Shown here: piece after piece, positions 7,198-15,507 of the stretch
How positions within the stretch are numbered: position 1 is the stretch's first letter
Layout of the letters: each line of letters opens with the position of its first letter
Assembly: GCA_022826345.1 (NCBI GenBank)
Contig: JAJDVB010000176.1
Span: 1-26,291, forward strand
Origin: Alphaproteobacteria bacterium
Lineage (GTDB): Bacteria; Pseudomonadota; Alphaproteobacteria; UBA828
Reading direction: 5' to 3'
Length of the DNA: 26,291 bases
Program-made: the position numbers and the translations under genes
Notes under the pieces: generated by a model
Told to the model about the DNA's origin: nothing
The model's database searches: none
What the model saw: the letters and a program-made list of their open reading frames with translations, nothing else

Positions 7198-8211
7198 CTA
7201 ACCGTTGCGATAGATGTAGCTGTAGCCGTTGATGGCGGGCACGCCGCCGAGATGGGCATAGAGCACCTTGGAGCCCGCCGGGAAGTACCCCTTCCGCACC
7301 AGGTCGATCATGCCCTGCATGGATTTCCCCTCGTAGACCGGATCGGTCATCAGCCCTTCCGTGCGGGCGGCGAGGCGGATGGCGTCGTTGGTCTCTGCGG
7401 ACGGCACGCCGTAGGCGGGATAGGCGTAGTCCTCGATCAGGACCAGGTCGTCGTCGGTGACGGCACGGCCGAGTTCCACCAGCTCCGCCGTGTTGCGGGC
7501 GATGTCCATCACCTGCGCGCGGGTCTGCGCCGGCGTTCCTGACGCGTCGATGCCGATGACCCTGTCGGCGCGGCCGTCCTTCGCGAATCCCACCAGCATG
7601 CCGGCATGGGTGGAGCCGGTGACGGTGCAGACGATGATGTAGTCGAACCTGACGCCGAGTTCCTGCTCCTGCGCCCGCACCTCCTCGGCGAAGCCGACGT
7701 AGCCGAGGCCGCCGAACTTGTGCACCGAGGCGCCCGCCGGGATGGCATAGGGCTTCCCGCCCTTCGCCTTCACGTCCTCGAGCGCCCGCTCCCAGCTCTC
7801 CCGAATGCCGATGTCGAAGCCTTCGTCGACCAGCTCGATCTCCGCCCCCATCACGCGGCTCATCAGGATGTTCCCGACCCGGTCGTAGACGGCGTCCTCG
7901 AACGGCACCCAGCTCTCCTGCACCAGGCGGCACTTCATGCCGAGCTTTGCGGCGACCGCTGCAACCTGGCGCGTGTGGTTCGACTGCACGCCGCCGATGG
8001 TGACCAGGGTATCGGCGTTCGACGCGATGGCGTCGGGGACGATGTATTCCAGCTTGCGGATCTTGTTGCCGCCGAAGGCGAGGCCCGAATTGCAATCGTC
8101 GCGCTTGGCGTAGAGCTCGACCGCGCCGCCTAAGTGCTCGGAGAGTCGATCCAGCCTTTCGATCGGCGTCGGGCCGAAGGTCAGCGGATAGCGTTCGAAT
8201 TTGTCCAGCAT
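7198..8211 (-). CDS. acdS: 1-aminocyclopropane-1-carboxylate deaminase
   Basis: This PLP enzyme opens the cyclopropane ring of ACC, the ethylene precursor, giving 2-oxobutyrate and ammonia. The 337-residue product from ATG 8211 (GGAG upstream; the 9-residue longer start lacks support) follows the AcdS family closely from [14 protein letters not shown] to [10 protein letters not shown]. The PLP lysine is Lys50 in [11 protein letters not shown], and Ser77 lies in [10 protein letters not shown]. The residues known to separate true ACC deaminases from D-cysteine desulfhydrases are present: Tyr293-Glu294 in [12 protein letters not shown] and Leu321 in AHLGG (one less than the Pseudomonas enzyme numbering of 294, 295 and 322). 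SNHTR replaces the more common SNQTR. No acdR/Lrp-type regulator is next to it. ACC deaminase is common in plant-associated bacteria. Confidence 0.93.
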   Translation of the reverse strand: MLDKFERYPLTFGPTPIERLDRLSEHLGGAVELYAKRDDCNSGLAFGGNKIRKLEYIVPDAIASNADTLVTIGGVQSNHTRQVAAVAAKLGMKCRLVQESWVPFEDAVYDRVGNILMSRVMGAEIELVDEGFDIGIRESWERALEDVKAKGGKPYAIPAGASVHKFGGLGYVGFAEEVRAQEQELGVRFDYIIVCTVTGSTHAGMLVGFAKDGRADRVIGIDASGTPAQTRAQVMDIARNTAELVELGRAVTDDDLVLIEDYAYPAYGVPSAETNDAIRLAARTEGLMTDPVYEGKSMQGMIDLVRKGYFPAGSKVLYAHLGGVPAINGYSYIYRNG

Positions 8212-8289
8212 GAGGGTCTCCGCTTCTCCGGCAGCCAAGCCCGCCCCGCGCCACGTTTGCCGCGCCCATGCGGTTGGAGCGAGGGGCGG

Positions 8290-8298
8290 TGCTATGAT
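8290..8298 (+). promoter_or_regulatory. Candidate extended -10 promoter of the ABC1 kinase gene
   Basis: TGC-TATGAT matches an extended -10 element (TGnTATAAT, one mismatch). It lies about 68 bp before the GTG start at 8366, in the divergent gap with acdS. No good -35 is seen at 16-18 bp. Confidence 0.35.
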
Positions 8299-8365
8299 TT
8301 ATCGAATGGGATGACGCGCCGCAACGCGGCCTTGGTCACCGGTAGCAAGCATAGAGGCACCAATC

Positions 8366-9712
8366 GTGCCGGATCGCGAAGACGACAGGCTGAGCGGGCG
8401 TGTGCGCCGCTATGCGCGGGTCGGCACCTCGGTGGGCGGAATCGCCGCGCGCATGGCGGGCCAGCGCTATCTCGGCCTGCCTGCCGACCGGGAGCGCAAC
8501 GCCGAGGACCTAAAGCGCGCCCTTGGCGGCCTCAAGGGGCCACTGATGAAGGTCGCGCAACTGCTGTCGACGATCCCCGGCGGCCTTCCCGAGGAATACG
8601 CGGACGCCCTCGGCGCCCTCCAGTCGCGGGCGCCGGCGATGGGCTGGGGCTTCGTCAAGCGGCGCATGGCCGCCGAGCTCGGACCCGACTGGCGCTCCGC
8701 ATTCGCCGACTTCGAGACGGAGGCGGTGGCCGCGGCCTCTCTCGGCCAGGTTCACCGCGCCACGGCGCACGACGGCACGGCGCTCGCCTGCAAGCTGCAA
8801 TACCCGGACATGGCGTCCGCCGTGGCGGCCGACATCCGCCAGCTCAAGCTGATCTTCGCCGTCTACGCCCGCTACGACCCGGCCATCGAGACCGGCGAGA
8901 TCCACGCCGAGATCGCGGCGCGGCTCCGCGAAGAGCTCGACTATGAGCGCGAGGCCCGCCACATGGCCCTCTACGGCGAGATGCTGTGCGACGATCCCGG
9001 CGTTCACGTGCCGGTGGTGGACGCCGGGCTATCGACCGGGCGGCTGCTCACCATGAACTGGCTCGATGGCGCCCCGCTGCTCGACTTCAAGGAGGCCCCG
9101 GCCGAGCAGCGCAACGATATCGCACGCCACATGTTCAACGCCTGGTATGTGCCGCTGTACCGCTATGGCGTGCTCCACGGCGACCCGCACCTCGGCAACT
9201 ACACGGTGCGCCCCGATGGCACGATCAATCTCCTCGATTACGGCTGCATCCGCGTGTTCGGCGGCCGCTTCGTGCAGGGCATCATCGACCTTTACCACGC
9301 GGTGCGGGACGAAGACCGCGACCTTGCGGTGCACGCCTACGAGACCTGGGGGTTCACCGACCTGTCGAACGAGATGGTGGATGCGCTCAACATCTGGGCC
9401 AACTACATCTACGGGCCGCTACTGGAAGACCGCACCCGGATGATCGACGAATCCGGCAACGCCCGCTACGGCGGCGCGGTCGCGGCCAAGACGCATCGGG
9501 AGCTCAGGCGCCTCGGCGGCGTCACGCCACCGCGCGAGTTCGTGCTGATCGACCGCTCGGCGATCGGCCTCGGCTCGGTCTACCTGCACCTCAAGGCCGA
9601 GCTCAACTGGCACCGGCTCTACGAGGCGCTGATCGAGGATTTCGACGCCGCGCAGTTGACCCGCCGGCAGGCCACCGCACTGGAAGGCTGCGGGGTGCCC
9701 GAGGCCGCCTGA
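8366..9712 (+). CDS. ABC1/AarF/UbiB-family atypical kinase
   Basis: The 448-residue product starts at GTG 8366, after an AGAGG site. It carries the family motifs in order: a KxGQ-type element reading KVAQ (62-65), the Ala-rich loop AAASLGQVH (122-130) that replaces the P-loop, the ATP-site Lys143 in ACKLQYP, EELDYEREA (ExD), the catalytic loop HGDPHLGNY, and LLDYG with the metal-binding Asp. Relatives such as UbiB and COQ8 support ubiquinone synthesis by an ATPase-like activity. This protein lacks obvious C-terminal membrane anchors and is closer to the soluble AarF group, so I do not call it ubiB. No ubi genes are adjacent. The Gly of KxGQ is replaced by Ala. Confidence 0.87.
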   Translation: MPDREDDRLSGRVRRYARVGTSVGGIAARMAGQRYLGLPADRERNAEDLKRALGGLKGPLMKVAQLLSTIPGGLPEEYADALGALQSRAPAMGWGFVKRRMAAELGPDWRSAFADFETEAVAAASLGQVHRATAHDGTALACKLQYPDMASAVAADIRQLKLIFAVYARYDPAIETGEIHAEIAARLREELDYEREARHMALYGEMLCDDPGVHVPVVDAGLSTGRLLTMNWLDGAPLLDFKEAPAEQRNDIARHMFNAWYVPLYRYGVLHGDPHLGNYTVRPDGTINLLDYGCIRVFGGRFVQGIIDLYHAVRDEDRDLAVHAYETWGFTDLSNEMVDALNIWANYIYGPLLEDRTRMIDESGNARYGGAVAAKTHRELRRLGGVTPPREFVLIDRSAIGLGSVYLHLKAELNWHRLYEALIEDFDAAQLTRRQATALEGCGVPEAA

Positions 9713-9776
9713 CACGCGCCCGCAATGCGCCTCGCACGTCCGGATCAACCCTCCGTGAGAACCCGCGCCCCCGGCC

Positions 9777-9805
9777 TTGGCAAACCGCACCGAGCGGGGC
9801 ATTGT
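9777..9805 (+). promoter_or_regulatory. Candidate sigma70-type promoter of the pnt operon
   Basis: TTGGCA (9777-9782) and CATTGT (9800-9805) are separated by 17 bp and lie 35 bp before the pntAA start. The -35 is a good match and the -10 a poor one, so confidence is low. Nothing else is evident in the 128-bp gap. Confidence 0.3.
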
Positions 9806-9840
9806 GGCGCCGCTCCCGGGCAGGCGGAGTCGATGCGCGT

Positions 9841-10992
9841 ATGAGGATCGGGGTTCCGAAGGAAATCGTCCCGGGCGAGACCCGCATTGCCGCCTCCCCG
9901 GACTCGATCAGGAAATTCACCGCGCTCGGCGTCGAAGTGCTGGTGGAGAGCGGCGCCGGCGTCGGTGCTCAGATGTCGGACGAAGTGCTGGCGGAGGCGG
10001 GCGCCCACATCGTCGTCGACGCAAAAACCGTCTACGGTGACGCCGACCTCGTCACCAAGGTCCGCGCGCCGCTCTGCGACGGAAACGCGGCCGACGAACT
10101 CTCTTTCATGAATTCCGACACGGTGCTGGTGGGCCTGCTCGCACCGTTGCAGCAGCGCGAGCAGGTCGGCCGCTACGCGTCCCACGGCGTCACGTCTTTC
10201 GCGATGGAGCTGATCCCGCGCATCAGCCGCGCACAGTCGATGGACGCGCTCTCGTCGCAGAGCAACATCGCGGGCTACAAGGCGGTGATCGACGCCGCCG
10301 ACCATTTCGGCCGGATCCTTCCGATGATGATGACCGCGGCCGGCACCGTGGCCCCGGCGCGGGTCGTCGTACTTGGTGCGGGCGTCGCCGGCCTTCAGGC
10401 GATCGCGACCGCCAAGCGACTGGGCGGGCTCGTCTCCGCTTTCGACGTGCGCCCCGCCGTCAAGGAGCAGGTCGAGAGCCTGGGCGCCAAGTTCATCTCG
10501 GTCGACGCCGATGCCGGCGATGCCGAGACCGCCGGCGGCTACGCCAGGGAGATGGGCGATCTCTACAAAGCGCGTCAGGCCGCACTGATCCACGAAACGC
10601 TCACGAAGCAGGACATCTGCATCACCACCGCGCAGATTCCGGGCAAACCCGCCCCTGAACTGATCACCGAGGCGATGGTCAAGGACATGAAGCCCGGCTC
10701 GGTCATCGTCGACCTGGCCGTCGAGAGCGGCGGCAATTGCGCGCTGAGCGCCTACGACCAAGTGGTCGTGCGCCACGGCGTCACGATCATCGGCCACGCC
10801 AACTACCCGGCGCGGGTTCCGGTCGATACCAGCACGCTCTATGCGCGCAACCTGTTCAACTTCATCCAGCCGATGATCAACGCGGAAAGCCGGTCGCTCG
10901 AGATCGACTGGGAGGATGAGGTGATACGGGGGGCCTTGCTGACCAAGGACGGCGCGGTGGTGCACCCGGCTCTCGAAGGCGAGGAAATGTAA
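9841..10992 (+). CDS. pntAA: NAD(P) transhydrogenase subunit alpha part 1 (NAD-binding dI)
   Basis: The 383-residue product from ATG 9841 is the soluble NAD(H)-binding component of proton-translocating transhydrogenase, which uses the proton gradient to make NADPH from NADH. It opens with [17 protein letters not shown], the typical N-terminus of the alanine-dehydrogenase/PntA family. It then has the loop region [13 protein letters not shown] and the Rossmann motif [20 protein letters not shown] (Gly-rich turn near 179-184), followed by [18 protein letters not shown]. It stops before any membrane segment, as expected for the three-subunit form described in Rhodospirillum rubrum. A purine-rich GGCGGAG lies somewhat far upstream, about 12 bp from the ATG. 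A longer open frame runs into the kinase gene but has no family support. The stop is 2 bp before pntAB. Confidence 0.94.
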   Translation: MRIGVPKEIVPGETRIAASPDSIRKFTALGVEVLVESGAGVGAQMSDEVLAEAGAHIVVDAKTVYGDADLVTKVRAPLCDGNAADELSFMNSDTVLVGLLAPLQQREQVGRYASHGVTSFAMELIPRISRAQSMDALSSQSNIAGYKAVIDAADHFGRILPMMMTAAGTVAPARVVVLGAGVAGLQAIATAKRLGGLVSAFDVRPAVKEQVESLGAKFISVDADAGDAETAGGYAREMGDLYKARQAALIHETLTKQDICITTAQIPGKPAPELITEAMVKDMKPGSVIVDLAVESGGNCALSAYDQVVVRHGVTIIGHANYPARVPVDTSTLYARNLFNFIQPMINAESRSLEIDWEDEVIRGALLTKDGAVVHPALEGEEM

Positions 10993-10994
10993 CC

Positions 10995-11297
10995 GTGGAG
11001 GACGTGCTCGCGCTGCATCCGCTGGTCATCGCCGTCACGGTCTTCGTGCTCGCCGTATTCATCGGATATTACGTGGTGTGGAGCGTTACGCCGGCGCTGC
11101 ACACGCCGCTCATGTCGGTCACGAACGCCATTTCGAGCGTGATCATCGTGGGCGCGCTGTTGGCGGCGACGCCCGCCGAGGGCAGCGTCCTCGCCAAGAT
11201 ACTGGGCGGGGTCGCCGTCGGCCTTGCGGCCGTTAACATTTTCGGAGGATTCACGGTCACACAACGAATGCTGTCGATGTTCAAGAAGAAGAAATAG
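10995..11297 (+). CDS. pntAB: NAD(P) transhydrogenase subunit alpha part 2 (membrane dII)
   Basis: This short 100-residue protein starts at GTG 10995, two bases after the pntAA stop; GAGGAA at the end of pntAA serves as its ribosome site. It has the expected hydrophobic segments: [20 protein letters not shown] near 10-29, a central [11 protein letters not shown] region, and [18 protein letters not shown] near 69-86. It ends in [11 protein letters not shown], matching the usual alphaproteobacterial PntAB tail. Together with PntB it forms the membrane proton channel. The order and spacing (pntAA, pntAB, pntB) show one operon. Confidence 0.95.
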   Translation: MEDVLALHPLVIAVTVFVLAVFIGYYVVWSVTPALHTPLMSVTNAISSVIIVGALLAATPAEGSVLAKILGGVAVGLAAVNIFGGFTVTQRMLSMFKKKK

Positions 11298-11309
11298 GCG
11301 GCGCTTCCC

Positions 11310-12692
11310 ATGACCTCCAATCTGGCAGCGATTCTCTATCTGATCGCTGGCGTCTGTTTCATCATGGCCTTGCGCGGCCTTTCGTCGCCCGCGACCGCGC
11401 GCAGCGGCAACATCTTCGGCATCGCCGGCATGGTGATCGCCATCGGCACGACCCTCGGCCAGCCGGGGGTCGAAGACTATTTGTGGATCGGCGTCGGCAT
11501 CGTCGTCGGCGGGTTGATCGGCACGGTAATTGCGCTTCGCATCCGCATGACCGCAATGCCCCAGCTTGTGGCCGGATTCCACAGCCTGGTCGGGCTCGCC
11601 GCGGTGCTGGTCGCGGGTGCCGCGCTCTACGCGCCGGAGACCTTCCACATCGGCACACCCGGCGACATCAGGCTGGTGAGCCGGATCGAAATGTGCTTCG
11701 GCGTGGTGATCGGCGCGTTGACCTTCACGGGATCGGTCGTCGCCTTCGCCAAGCTCCAGGAGTTGATGACCGGTGCGCCGCTGGTCTTCCGCGGCCAGCA
11801 CCTGCTCAACCTCGCCCTCATCATCGCGATCGTTGCGCTGGGCGTAGTGTTCTCCATCGAGCAGCAGGAGAGCGTGTTCTGGGCCATGACCGGCCTCGCG
11901 TTGCTCTTCGGCGTGCTGCTGATCGTCCCCATCGGCGGTGCCGACATGCCGGTGGTCATCTCGATGCTGAACTCCTACTCGGGATGGGCGGCGGCGGGTA
12001 TCGGCTTCACGCTGGAGAACACGGTGCTCATCGTGGTCGGCGCCCTGGTGGGCTCGGCCGGCGCGATCCTCAGCTACATCATGTGCCGCGCGATGAACCG
12101 CTCCTTCATCAGCGTGATTCTCGGGGGCTTCGGCACCGATTCCTCGAAATCGGTCTCCGCGACCGACCGCACCCACAAGGCGGGCAGCGCGGACGACGCC
12201 GCCTTCATCATGCGCAACGCGGGTTCGGTGGTCATCGTGCCGGGTTACGGCCTTGCCGTCGCGCAGGCCCAACACGCCATACGCGAGATGGCCGGCATGC
12301 TCCAAAAGGAAGGGGTCGACGTCCGCTACGCCATCCATCCCGTGGCAGGTCGGATGCCGGGCCACATGAACGTGCTGCTGGCGGAGGCCAATGTCCCCTA
12401 CGACGAGGTCTTCGAGCTTGAGGACATCAACAGCGACATGCCCAACACCGATGTCGCCCTCGTGATCGGCGCCAACGACGTGGTCAATCCGGTTGCGAAG
12501 ACCGACCCGCAGAGTCCGATTGCGGGTATGCCGATCCTCGACGTGGAGCTCTGCAAGACGGTGCTGTTCGTCAAGCGCTCGCTGGCGCCGGGCTACGCCG
12601 GCATCGACAACCCGGTGTTCTACCGGGACAACACGATGATGCTTTTCGGCGACGCTAAGAAAATGGTGGAAGAGATCGTGAAGTCCCTCTGA
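11310..12692 (+). CDS. pntB: NAD(P) transhydrogenase subunit beta (membrane dII and NADP-binding dIII)
   Basis: This 460-residue subunit has a hydrophobic N-terminal half with about nine predicted membrane helices (from LAAILYLIAGVCFIMALRGL to the region near 260). The C-terminal NADP(H)-binding domain has VIVPGYGLAVAQAQHA, AIHPVAGRMPGHMNVLLAEA, VIGANDVVNP, SPIAGMPILDV and a final MLFGDAKKMVEEIV, all standard PntB signatures. The start is ATG 11310, 12 bp after pntAB. The conserved membrane motif GADMPVVISMLNSYSGWAAA is intact. A hairpin about 30 bp after the stop may end the operon. Reading it as a functional transhydrogenase is well supported because all three subunits are complete. Confidence 0.96.
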   Translation: MTSNLAAILYLIAGVCFIMALRGLSSPATARSGNIFGIAGMVIAIGTTLGQPGVEDYLWIGVGIVVGGLIGTVIALRIRMTAMPQLVAGFHSLVGLAAVLVAGAALYAPETFHIGTPGDIRLVSRIEMCFGVVIGALTFTGSVVAFAKLQELMTGAPLVFRGQHLLNLALIIAIVALGVVFSIEQQESVFWAMTGLALLFGVLLIVPIGGADMPVVISMLNSYSGWAAAGIGFTLENTVLIVVGALVGSAGAILSYIMCRAMNRSFISVILGGFGTDSSKSVSATDRTHKAGSADDAAFIMRNAGSVVIVPGYGLAVAQAQHAIREMAGMLQKEGVDVRYAIHPVAGRMPGHMNVLLAEANVPYDEVFELEDINSDMPNTDVALVIGANDVVNPVAKTDPQSPIAGMPILDVELCKTVLFVKRSLAPGYAGIDNPVFYRDNTMMLFGDAKKMVEEIVKSL

Positions 12693-12721
12693 CCTCGGAT
12701 AACTTTGCGCAGAATGGCTCG

Positions 12722-12757
12722 CACGCCGCCGCACTCGGACCGGCGTGAGAAACTTTT
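12722..12757 (+). terminator. Candidate intrinsic terminator of the pnt operon
   Basis: CACGCCG (12722-12728) and CGGCGTG (12741-12747) form a perfect 7-bp stem with a 12-nt loop. AGAAACTTTT follows, about 30 bp after the pntB stop. The loop is long and the T-run short, so termination may be partial. The same gap holds a second small GC palindrome (12776-12787) nearer the rpsU stop. Confidence 0.4.
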
Positions 12758-12797
12758 CAACAGAAATAACGGCGTCGCGGAGCCGCGTCTGGAGGTG

Positions 12798-13001
12798 TTA
12801 TTCCTCCCGCTGGGCGCGCTTGCGAGCGAGTTTCCGGGCGCGGCGGACCGCTTCCGCCTTTTCCCGTGCCCGCCGCTCCGAGGGCTTCTCGTAGTGGCGG
12901 CGCATCTTCATTTCCCGGAAAATTCCCTCGCGCTGCATCTTCTTTTTAAGTGCCTTCAGCGCTTGATCGACATTGTTTTCGCGTACGACTACATGAACCA
13001 A
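12798..13001 (-). CDS. rpsU: 30S ribosomal protein S21
   Basis: The 67-residue, strongly basic product reads [20 protein letters not shown], then [20 protein letters not shown], and ends in [12 protein letters not shown]. This is the typical alphaproteobacterial bS21 with the long basic C-terminal helix. S21 sits near the anti-Shine-Dalgarno end of 16S rRNA and helps initiation. The only in-frame start that keeps the full N-terminus is TTG at 12999-13001 ([10 protein letters not shown]); it is preceded by GAGGAAGGGAAG at about 9 bp. The ATG at 12992-12994 is out of frame and hits a stop at once. The gene is divergent from purE, with two promoter-like sites upstream. Confidence 0.95.
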   Translation of the reverse strand: MVHVVVRENNVDQALKALKKKMQREGIFREMKMRRHYEKPSERRAREKAEAVRRARKLARKRAQREE

Positions 13002-13051
13002 ATTTCTGCTTCCCTTCCTCAGAATTCGGGTTTCATTCCTGGGCCGGCGGC

Positions 13052-13080
13052 TCTATAGCACGCCGCGCCGAGGCTGTGAA
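13052..13080 (-). promoter_or_regulatory. Promoter P1 of rpsU
   Basis: On the minus strand TTCACA (13075-13080) and TATAGA (13052-13057) are separated by exactly 17 bp. This is a good sigma70-type match. Transcription would start near 13045, about 44 bases before the TTG start of rpsU. Confidence 0.6.
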
Positions 13081-13136
13081 GGCGGCCCAGGCACTGCCCG
13101 CGGCCGCTCGCGGGGGGTAAAGTAGCACGCCGCGCC
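13056..13136. repeat. 14-bp direct repeat in the rpsU-purE intergenic region
   Basis: TAGCACGCCGCGCC occurs at 13056-13069 and again at 13123-13136, 67 bp apart. Each copy covers the -10 edge and spacer of a minus-strand promoter-like site. The match is exact over 14 bases and decays outside it. Confidence 0.8.
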
Positions 13137-13148
13137 CCAATTTGTGAG
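13119..13148 (-). promoter_or_regulatory. Second promoter-like copy upstream of rpsU
   Basis: On the minus strand CTCACA (13143-13148) and TACTTT (13119-13124) lie 18 bp apart. The spacer end and -10 edge repeat those of P1 (GGCGCGGCGTGCTA). The -10 is weaker than in P1. It may be a second rpsU promoter or a decayed duplicate. Confidence 0.3.
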
Positions 13149-13166
13149 CCGTAACGGGAGAGCGCC

Positions 13167-13658
13167 ATGAGCGAGACCGCCGCCCTTGTCGGGATCATCA
13201 TGGGGAGCCAGTCGGACTGGGAGACCATGCGCCACGCGGCCGAGACGCTGGAGGCGCTCGGCGTCCCGTTCGAGACCCGGATCGTCTCCGCGCACCGCAC
13301 GCCCAAGCGGCTCTACGCTTACGCCGAGGACGCTCGCGACCGGGGCCTCAAGGTGATCGTCGCCGGCGCCGGCGGCGCGGCGCACCTGCCGGGCATGACC
13401 GCCTCGATGACGCCGCTGCCGGTCATCGGCGTGCCGGTCGAGAGCAAGAGCCTGAAGGGCATGGACAGCCTGCTCTCCATCGTCCAGATGCCGGCGGGCG
13501 TGCCGGTGGGTACGGTCGCCATCGGGCGCGCGGGGGCTGTCAACGCGGCTTTGCTCGCGGCCGCCATCGTGGCACTCGGGGACGAGCGGGTAGCCGCGGC
13601 AGTCGACGACTGGCGCGCCAATCAGACCGCGTCGGTGGCGGAGTCGCCCACGTCGTGA
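13167..13658 (+). CDS. purE: 5-(carboxyamino)imidazole ribonucleotide mutase (N5-CAIR mutase)
   Basis: This enzyme moves the carboxylate of N5-CAIR to give CAIR in purine synthesis. The 163-residue product has the nucleotide-binding motif [12 protein letters not shown] (10-21), the catalytic His43 in [10 protein letters not shown], the Gly/Ala-rich [15 protein letters not shown], and [20 protein letters not shown]. It is a class I PurE, matching the purK gene beside it. The start ATG 13167 has GGGAGAG about 6 bp upstream. The last four bases overlap the purK GTG start (GTGA), which implies translational coupling. Confidence 0.96.
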   Translation: MSETAALVGIIMGSQSDWETMRHAAETLEALGVPFETRIVSAHRTPKRLYAYAEDARDRGLKVIVAGAGGAAHLPGMTASMTPLPVIGVPVESKSLKGMDSLLSIVQMPAGVPVGTVAIGRAGAVNAALLAAAIVALGDERVAAAVDDWRANQTASVAESPTS

Positions 13659-14767
13659 TCGCACCGGGCGCCACCATCGGCATTCTCGGCGGCGGCCAGT
13701 TGGGCCGGATGCTGGCGATCGCCGCAGCACCCCTCGGCTACCGCTGCCACATCTACTCGCCGGAGCCGGACGGCCCCGCCGCACAGGTCTCGGCCGCCGA
13801 GACCGTCGCAGCCTACGATGACAACGCGGCGCTGGACGCCTTCGGTGCTGTGGTGGATGTCGTCACCACCGAGTTCGAGAACGTGCCGGCGTCGGCGCTG
13901 GAACGTCTCGCGGACCAGGTCCCGGTGCGGCCGGGCGCACGTTCGCTCCGCGTCGCCCAGAACCGCATCGCCGAAAAGGATTTCGTGCGCAGCCTCGGAT
14001 TGAAGACGACGCCCTATGCGGCGATTGAGGTGGGTGTCGACAACGCGGCTGCCGATGCGCGCATCGGCCGGCCCGCCGTGCTCAAGACCCAGACCCTCGG
14101 CTACGACGGCAAAGGGCAGGTCATGCTGGGCGCGGGCGACGACCTGCTCATGGCCTGGCGTGACACCCTCGGCGGCCGGCCCGCGATCCTTGAAGCCTTC
14201 GCGCCCATCGAGCGCGAGGTCTCGGTGATCGTGGCCCGCGCGCCGGACGGGCACATGGCGAGCTTCGACCCGGTCGAGAACCGCCATGTGAACGGCATTC
14301 TCGACGTCACGCTGGCGCCGGCCGACATCCCCCCTGCCCTCGCGCGGGCCGCGCGGGAGGGCGCGGAGCACGTCACCCAGGCGCTCGACCATGTGGGCGT
14401 GCTCTGCGTGGAGCTGTTCGTCACCACCGACGGCCGGCTGCTGGTCAACGAGATCGCACCCCGCGTCCACAACTCGGGCCACTGGACCATCGAGGGCTGC
14501 GAGACCAGCCAGTTCGCGCAGCACATCCGCGCCGTCTGCGGCCTGCCGCTGGGCTCCACGGCGCGGCGGGCCAATGCCTGCATGAAGAACCTGATCGGCG
14601 CCGACGTCGAGTGCTGGCGGGCGCTCGCCGCGGACCCGGCCGCGCACCTCCATCTTTACGGCAAAGCGGAAACCCGCGCCGGCCGCAAGATGGGCCACGT
14701 CACCTGGCTCGGCCCTCTCGACGCCCCGCCGCCGGTGCCAAACTGGCCGCCGGAGAGTGCAGCCTAG
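13655..14767 (+). CDS. purK: 5-(carboxyamino)imidazole ribonucleotide synthase
   Basis: This ATP-grasp enzyme makes N5-CAIR from AIR, bicarbonate and ATP, the step before PurE. The 370-residue product has the N-terminal Rossmann-like motif [20 protein letters not shown] (8-27), then [13 protein letters not shown], the ATP-site [12 protein letters not shown], the grasp segment [10 protein letters not shown], and the metal-binding [18 protein letters not shown]. The start is GTG 13655, overlapping the purE stop by 4 bp. Its 3' end overlaps the stop of the convergent glutamine amidotransferase gene by 4 bp, so no separate terminator fits between them. Confidence 0.96.
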   Translation: MIAPGATIGILGGGQLGRMLAIAAAPLGYRCHIYSPEPDGPAAQVSAAETVAAYDDNAALDAFGAVVDVVTTEFENVPASALERLADQVPVRPGARSLRVAQNRIAEKDFVRSLGLKTTPYAAIEVGVDNAAADARIGRPAVLKTQTLGYDGKGQVMLGAGDDLLMAWRDTLGGRPAILEAFAPIEREVSVIVARAPDGHMASFDPVENRHVNGILDVTLAPADIPPALARAAREGAEHVTQALDHVGVLCVELFVTTDGRLLVNEIAPRVHNSGHWTIEGCETSQFAQHIRAVCGLPLGSTARRANACMKNLIGADVECWRALAADPAAHLHLYGKAETRAGRKMGHVTWLGPLDAPPPVPNWPPESAA

Positions 14768-15483
14768 CGGCTACGCACCAGGGCCATGAAGTTGTCGTAG
14801 AGGGTGCGGGCGTCGCGGTTGAAGGAGGGCATGTGCCGCGCGGCCTCGGCCTCGAACGGCACGAGACCGTCGGGGCCGAGCGCCCGTTCCAGCGAGTCCT
14901 GGTAAGCGGGCACGGCGCCCCAGTCGGGGACCGTCGTCGGCGTCAGTTCCACGTGATACTGCAGCCCGTAGGCGTGGCGCCCGACCCGGAACGCTTGGAC
15001 CGCGCAAAGCGGCGACGACGCGAGGTTGACGCCGCCGTCCGGCATCGCGGTCACCGCGCAGCCATGCCATTGCAGGCAGGTCACGGTCGGGTCGAGACCG
15101 GCGAGTAGCGGGTCCGCCCGCCCCGCCTCGGTGAGGTCGACCGTCATGATTCCGACCTCGGGCTCGGCCATGGTCTCCACCCGGCCGCCGAGCGCATCGG
15201 CGAGGAGCTGATGGCCGAGGCAGACGCCGAGGAAGGGCATGTCGCGCTCCGCCACGGCCTCGCGAATGGTCACCTTCTCGTCGGCGAGCCAAGGATGCTC
15301 CTCCTCCTCGAACACATCCATCGGCCCACCCATGGAGATCAGCGCGTCGTAGCCCTCCAGCGGCGGGATCGCCTCTCCCTCGTCAAGCTCGACCGTGTCC
15401 CAGACGACTCCATCGGCCCGCATGAACTCGCGGAAAATGCCCGGATGCTCGATGTCGATGTGCTGGAGCACGAGGAACTTCAT
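14764..15483 (-). CDS. Class I glutamine amidotransferase domain protein (GMP synthase-like)
   Basis: The 239-residue stand-alone GATase has the glutaminase triad: Cys88 in FLGVCLGHQLL, and His177 with Glu179 in GLQYHVELT. The oxyanion-strand motif LISMGGPMDV lies at 48-57. In most relatives the His motif is QFHPE; here Val replaces Pro. Proteins of this type (YfeJ/GMP synthase-like) release ammonia from glutamine or cleave gamma-glutamyl bonds. The partner and product are not evident. The gene lies 24 bp downstream of the membrane protein gene ending at 15508 and could be the last gene of that minus-strand operon. Confidence 0.88.
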   Translation of the reverse strand: MKFLVLQHIDIEHPGIFREFMRADGVVWDTVELDEGEAIPPLEGYDALISMGGPMDVFEEEEHPWLADEKVTIREAVAERDMPFLGVCLGHQLLADALGGRVETMAEPEVGIMTVDLTEAGRADPLLAGLDPTVTCLQWHGCAVTAMPDGGVNLASSPLCAVQAFRVGRHAYGLQYHVELTPTTVPDWGAVPAYQDSLERALGPDGLVPFEAEAARHMPSFNRDARTLYDNFMALVRSR

Positions 15484-15507
15484 CGCCGGTCTCTCCGATG
15501 TGTCGCG

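Noticed and set aside
6145..7542. Plus-strand frame of 465 residues opposite the hydrolase and acdS
   Set aside because: It is the antisense shadow of two genes with intact catalytic motifs.
10839..12734. Long minus-strand open frame (631 residues) opposite pntAB and pntB
   Set aside because: It is rich in His, Arg and Asp with no domain, and lies opposite clearly real pnt genes. Such antisense frames are expected in high-GC DNA.
12776..12787. CGCGG-AG-CCGCG palindrome as an rpsU terminator
   Set aside because: The loop is only two bases and no T-run follows on the minus strand, so it is not convincing.
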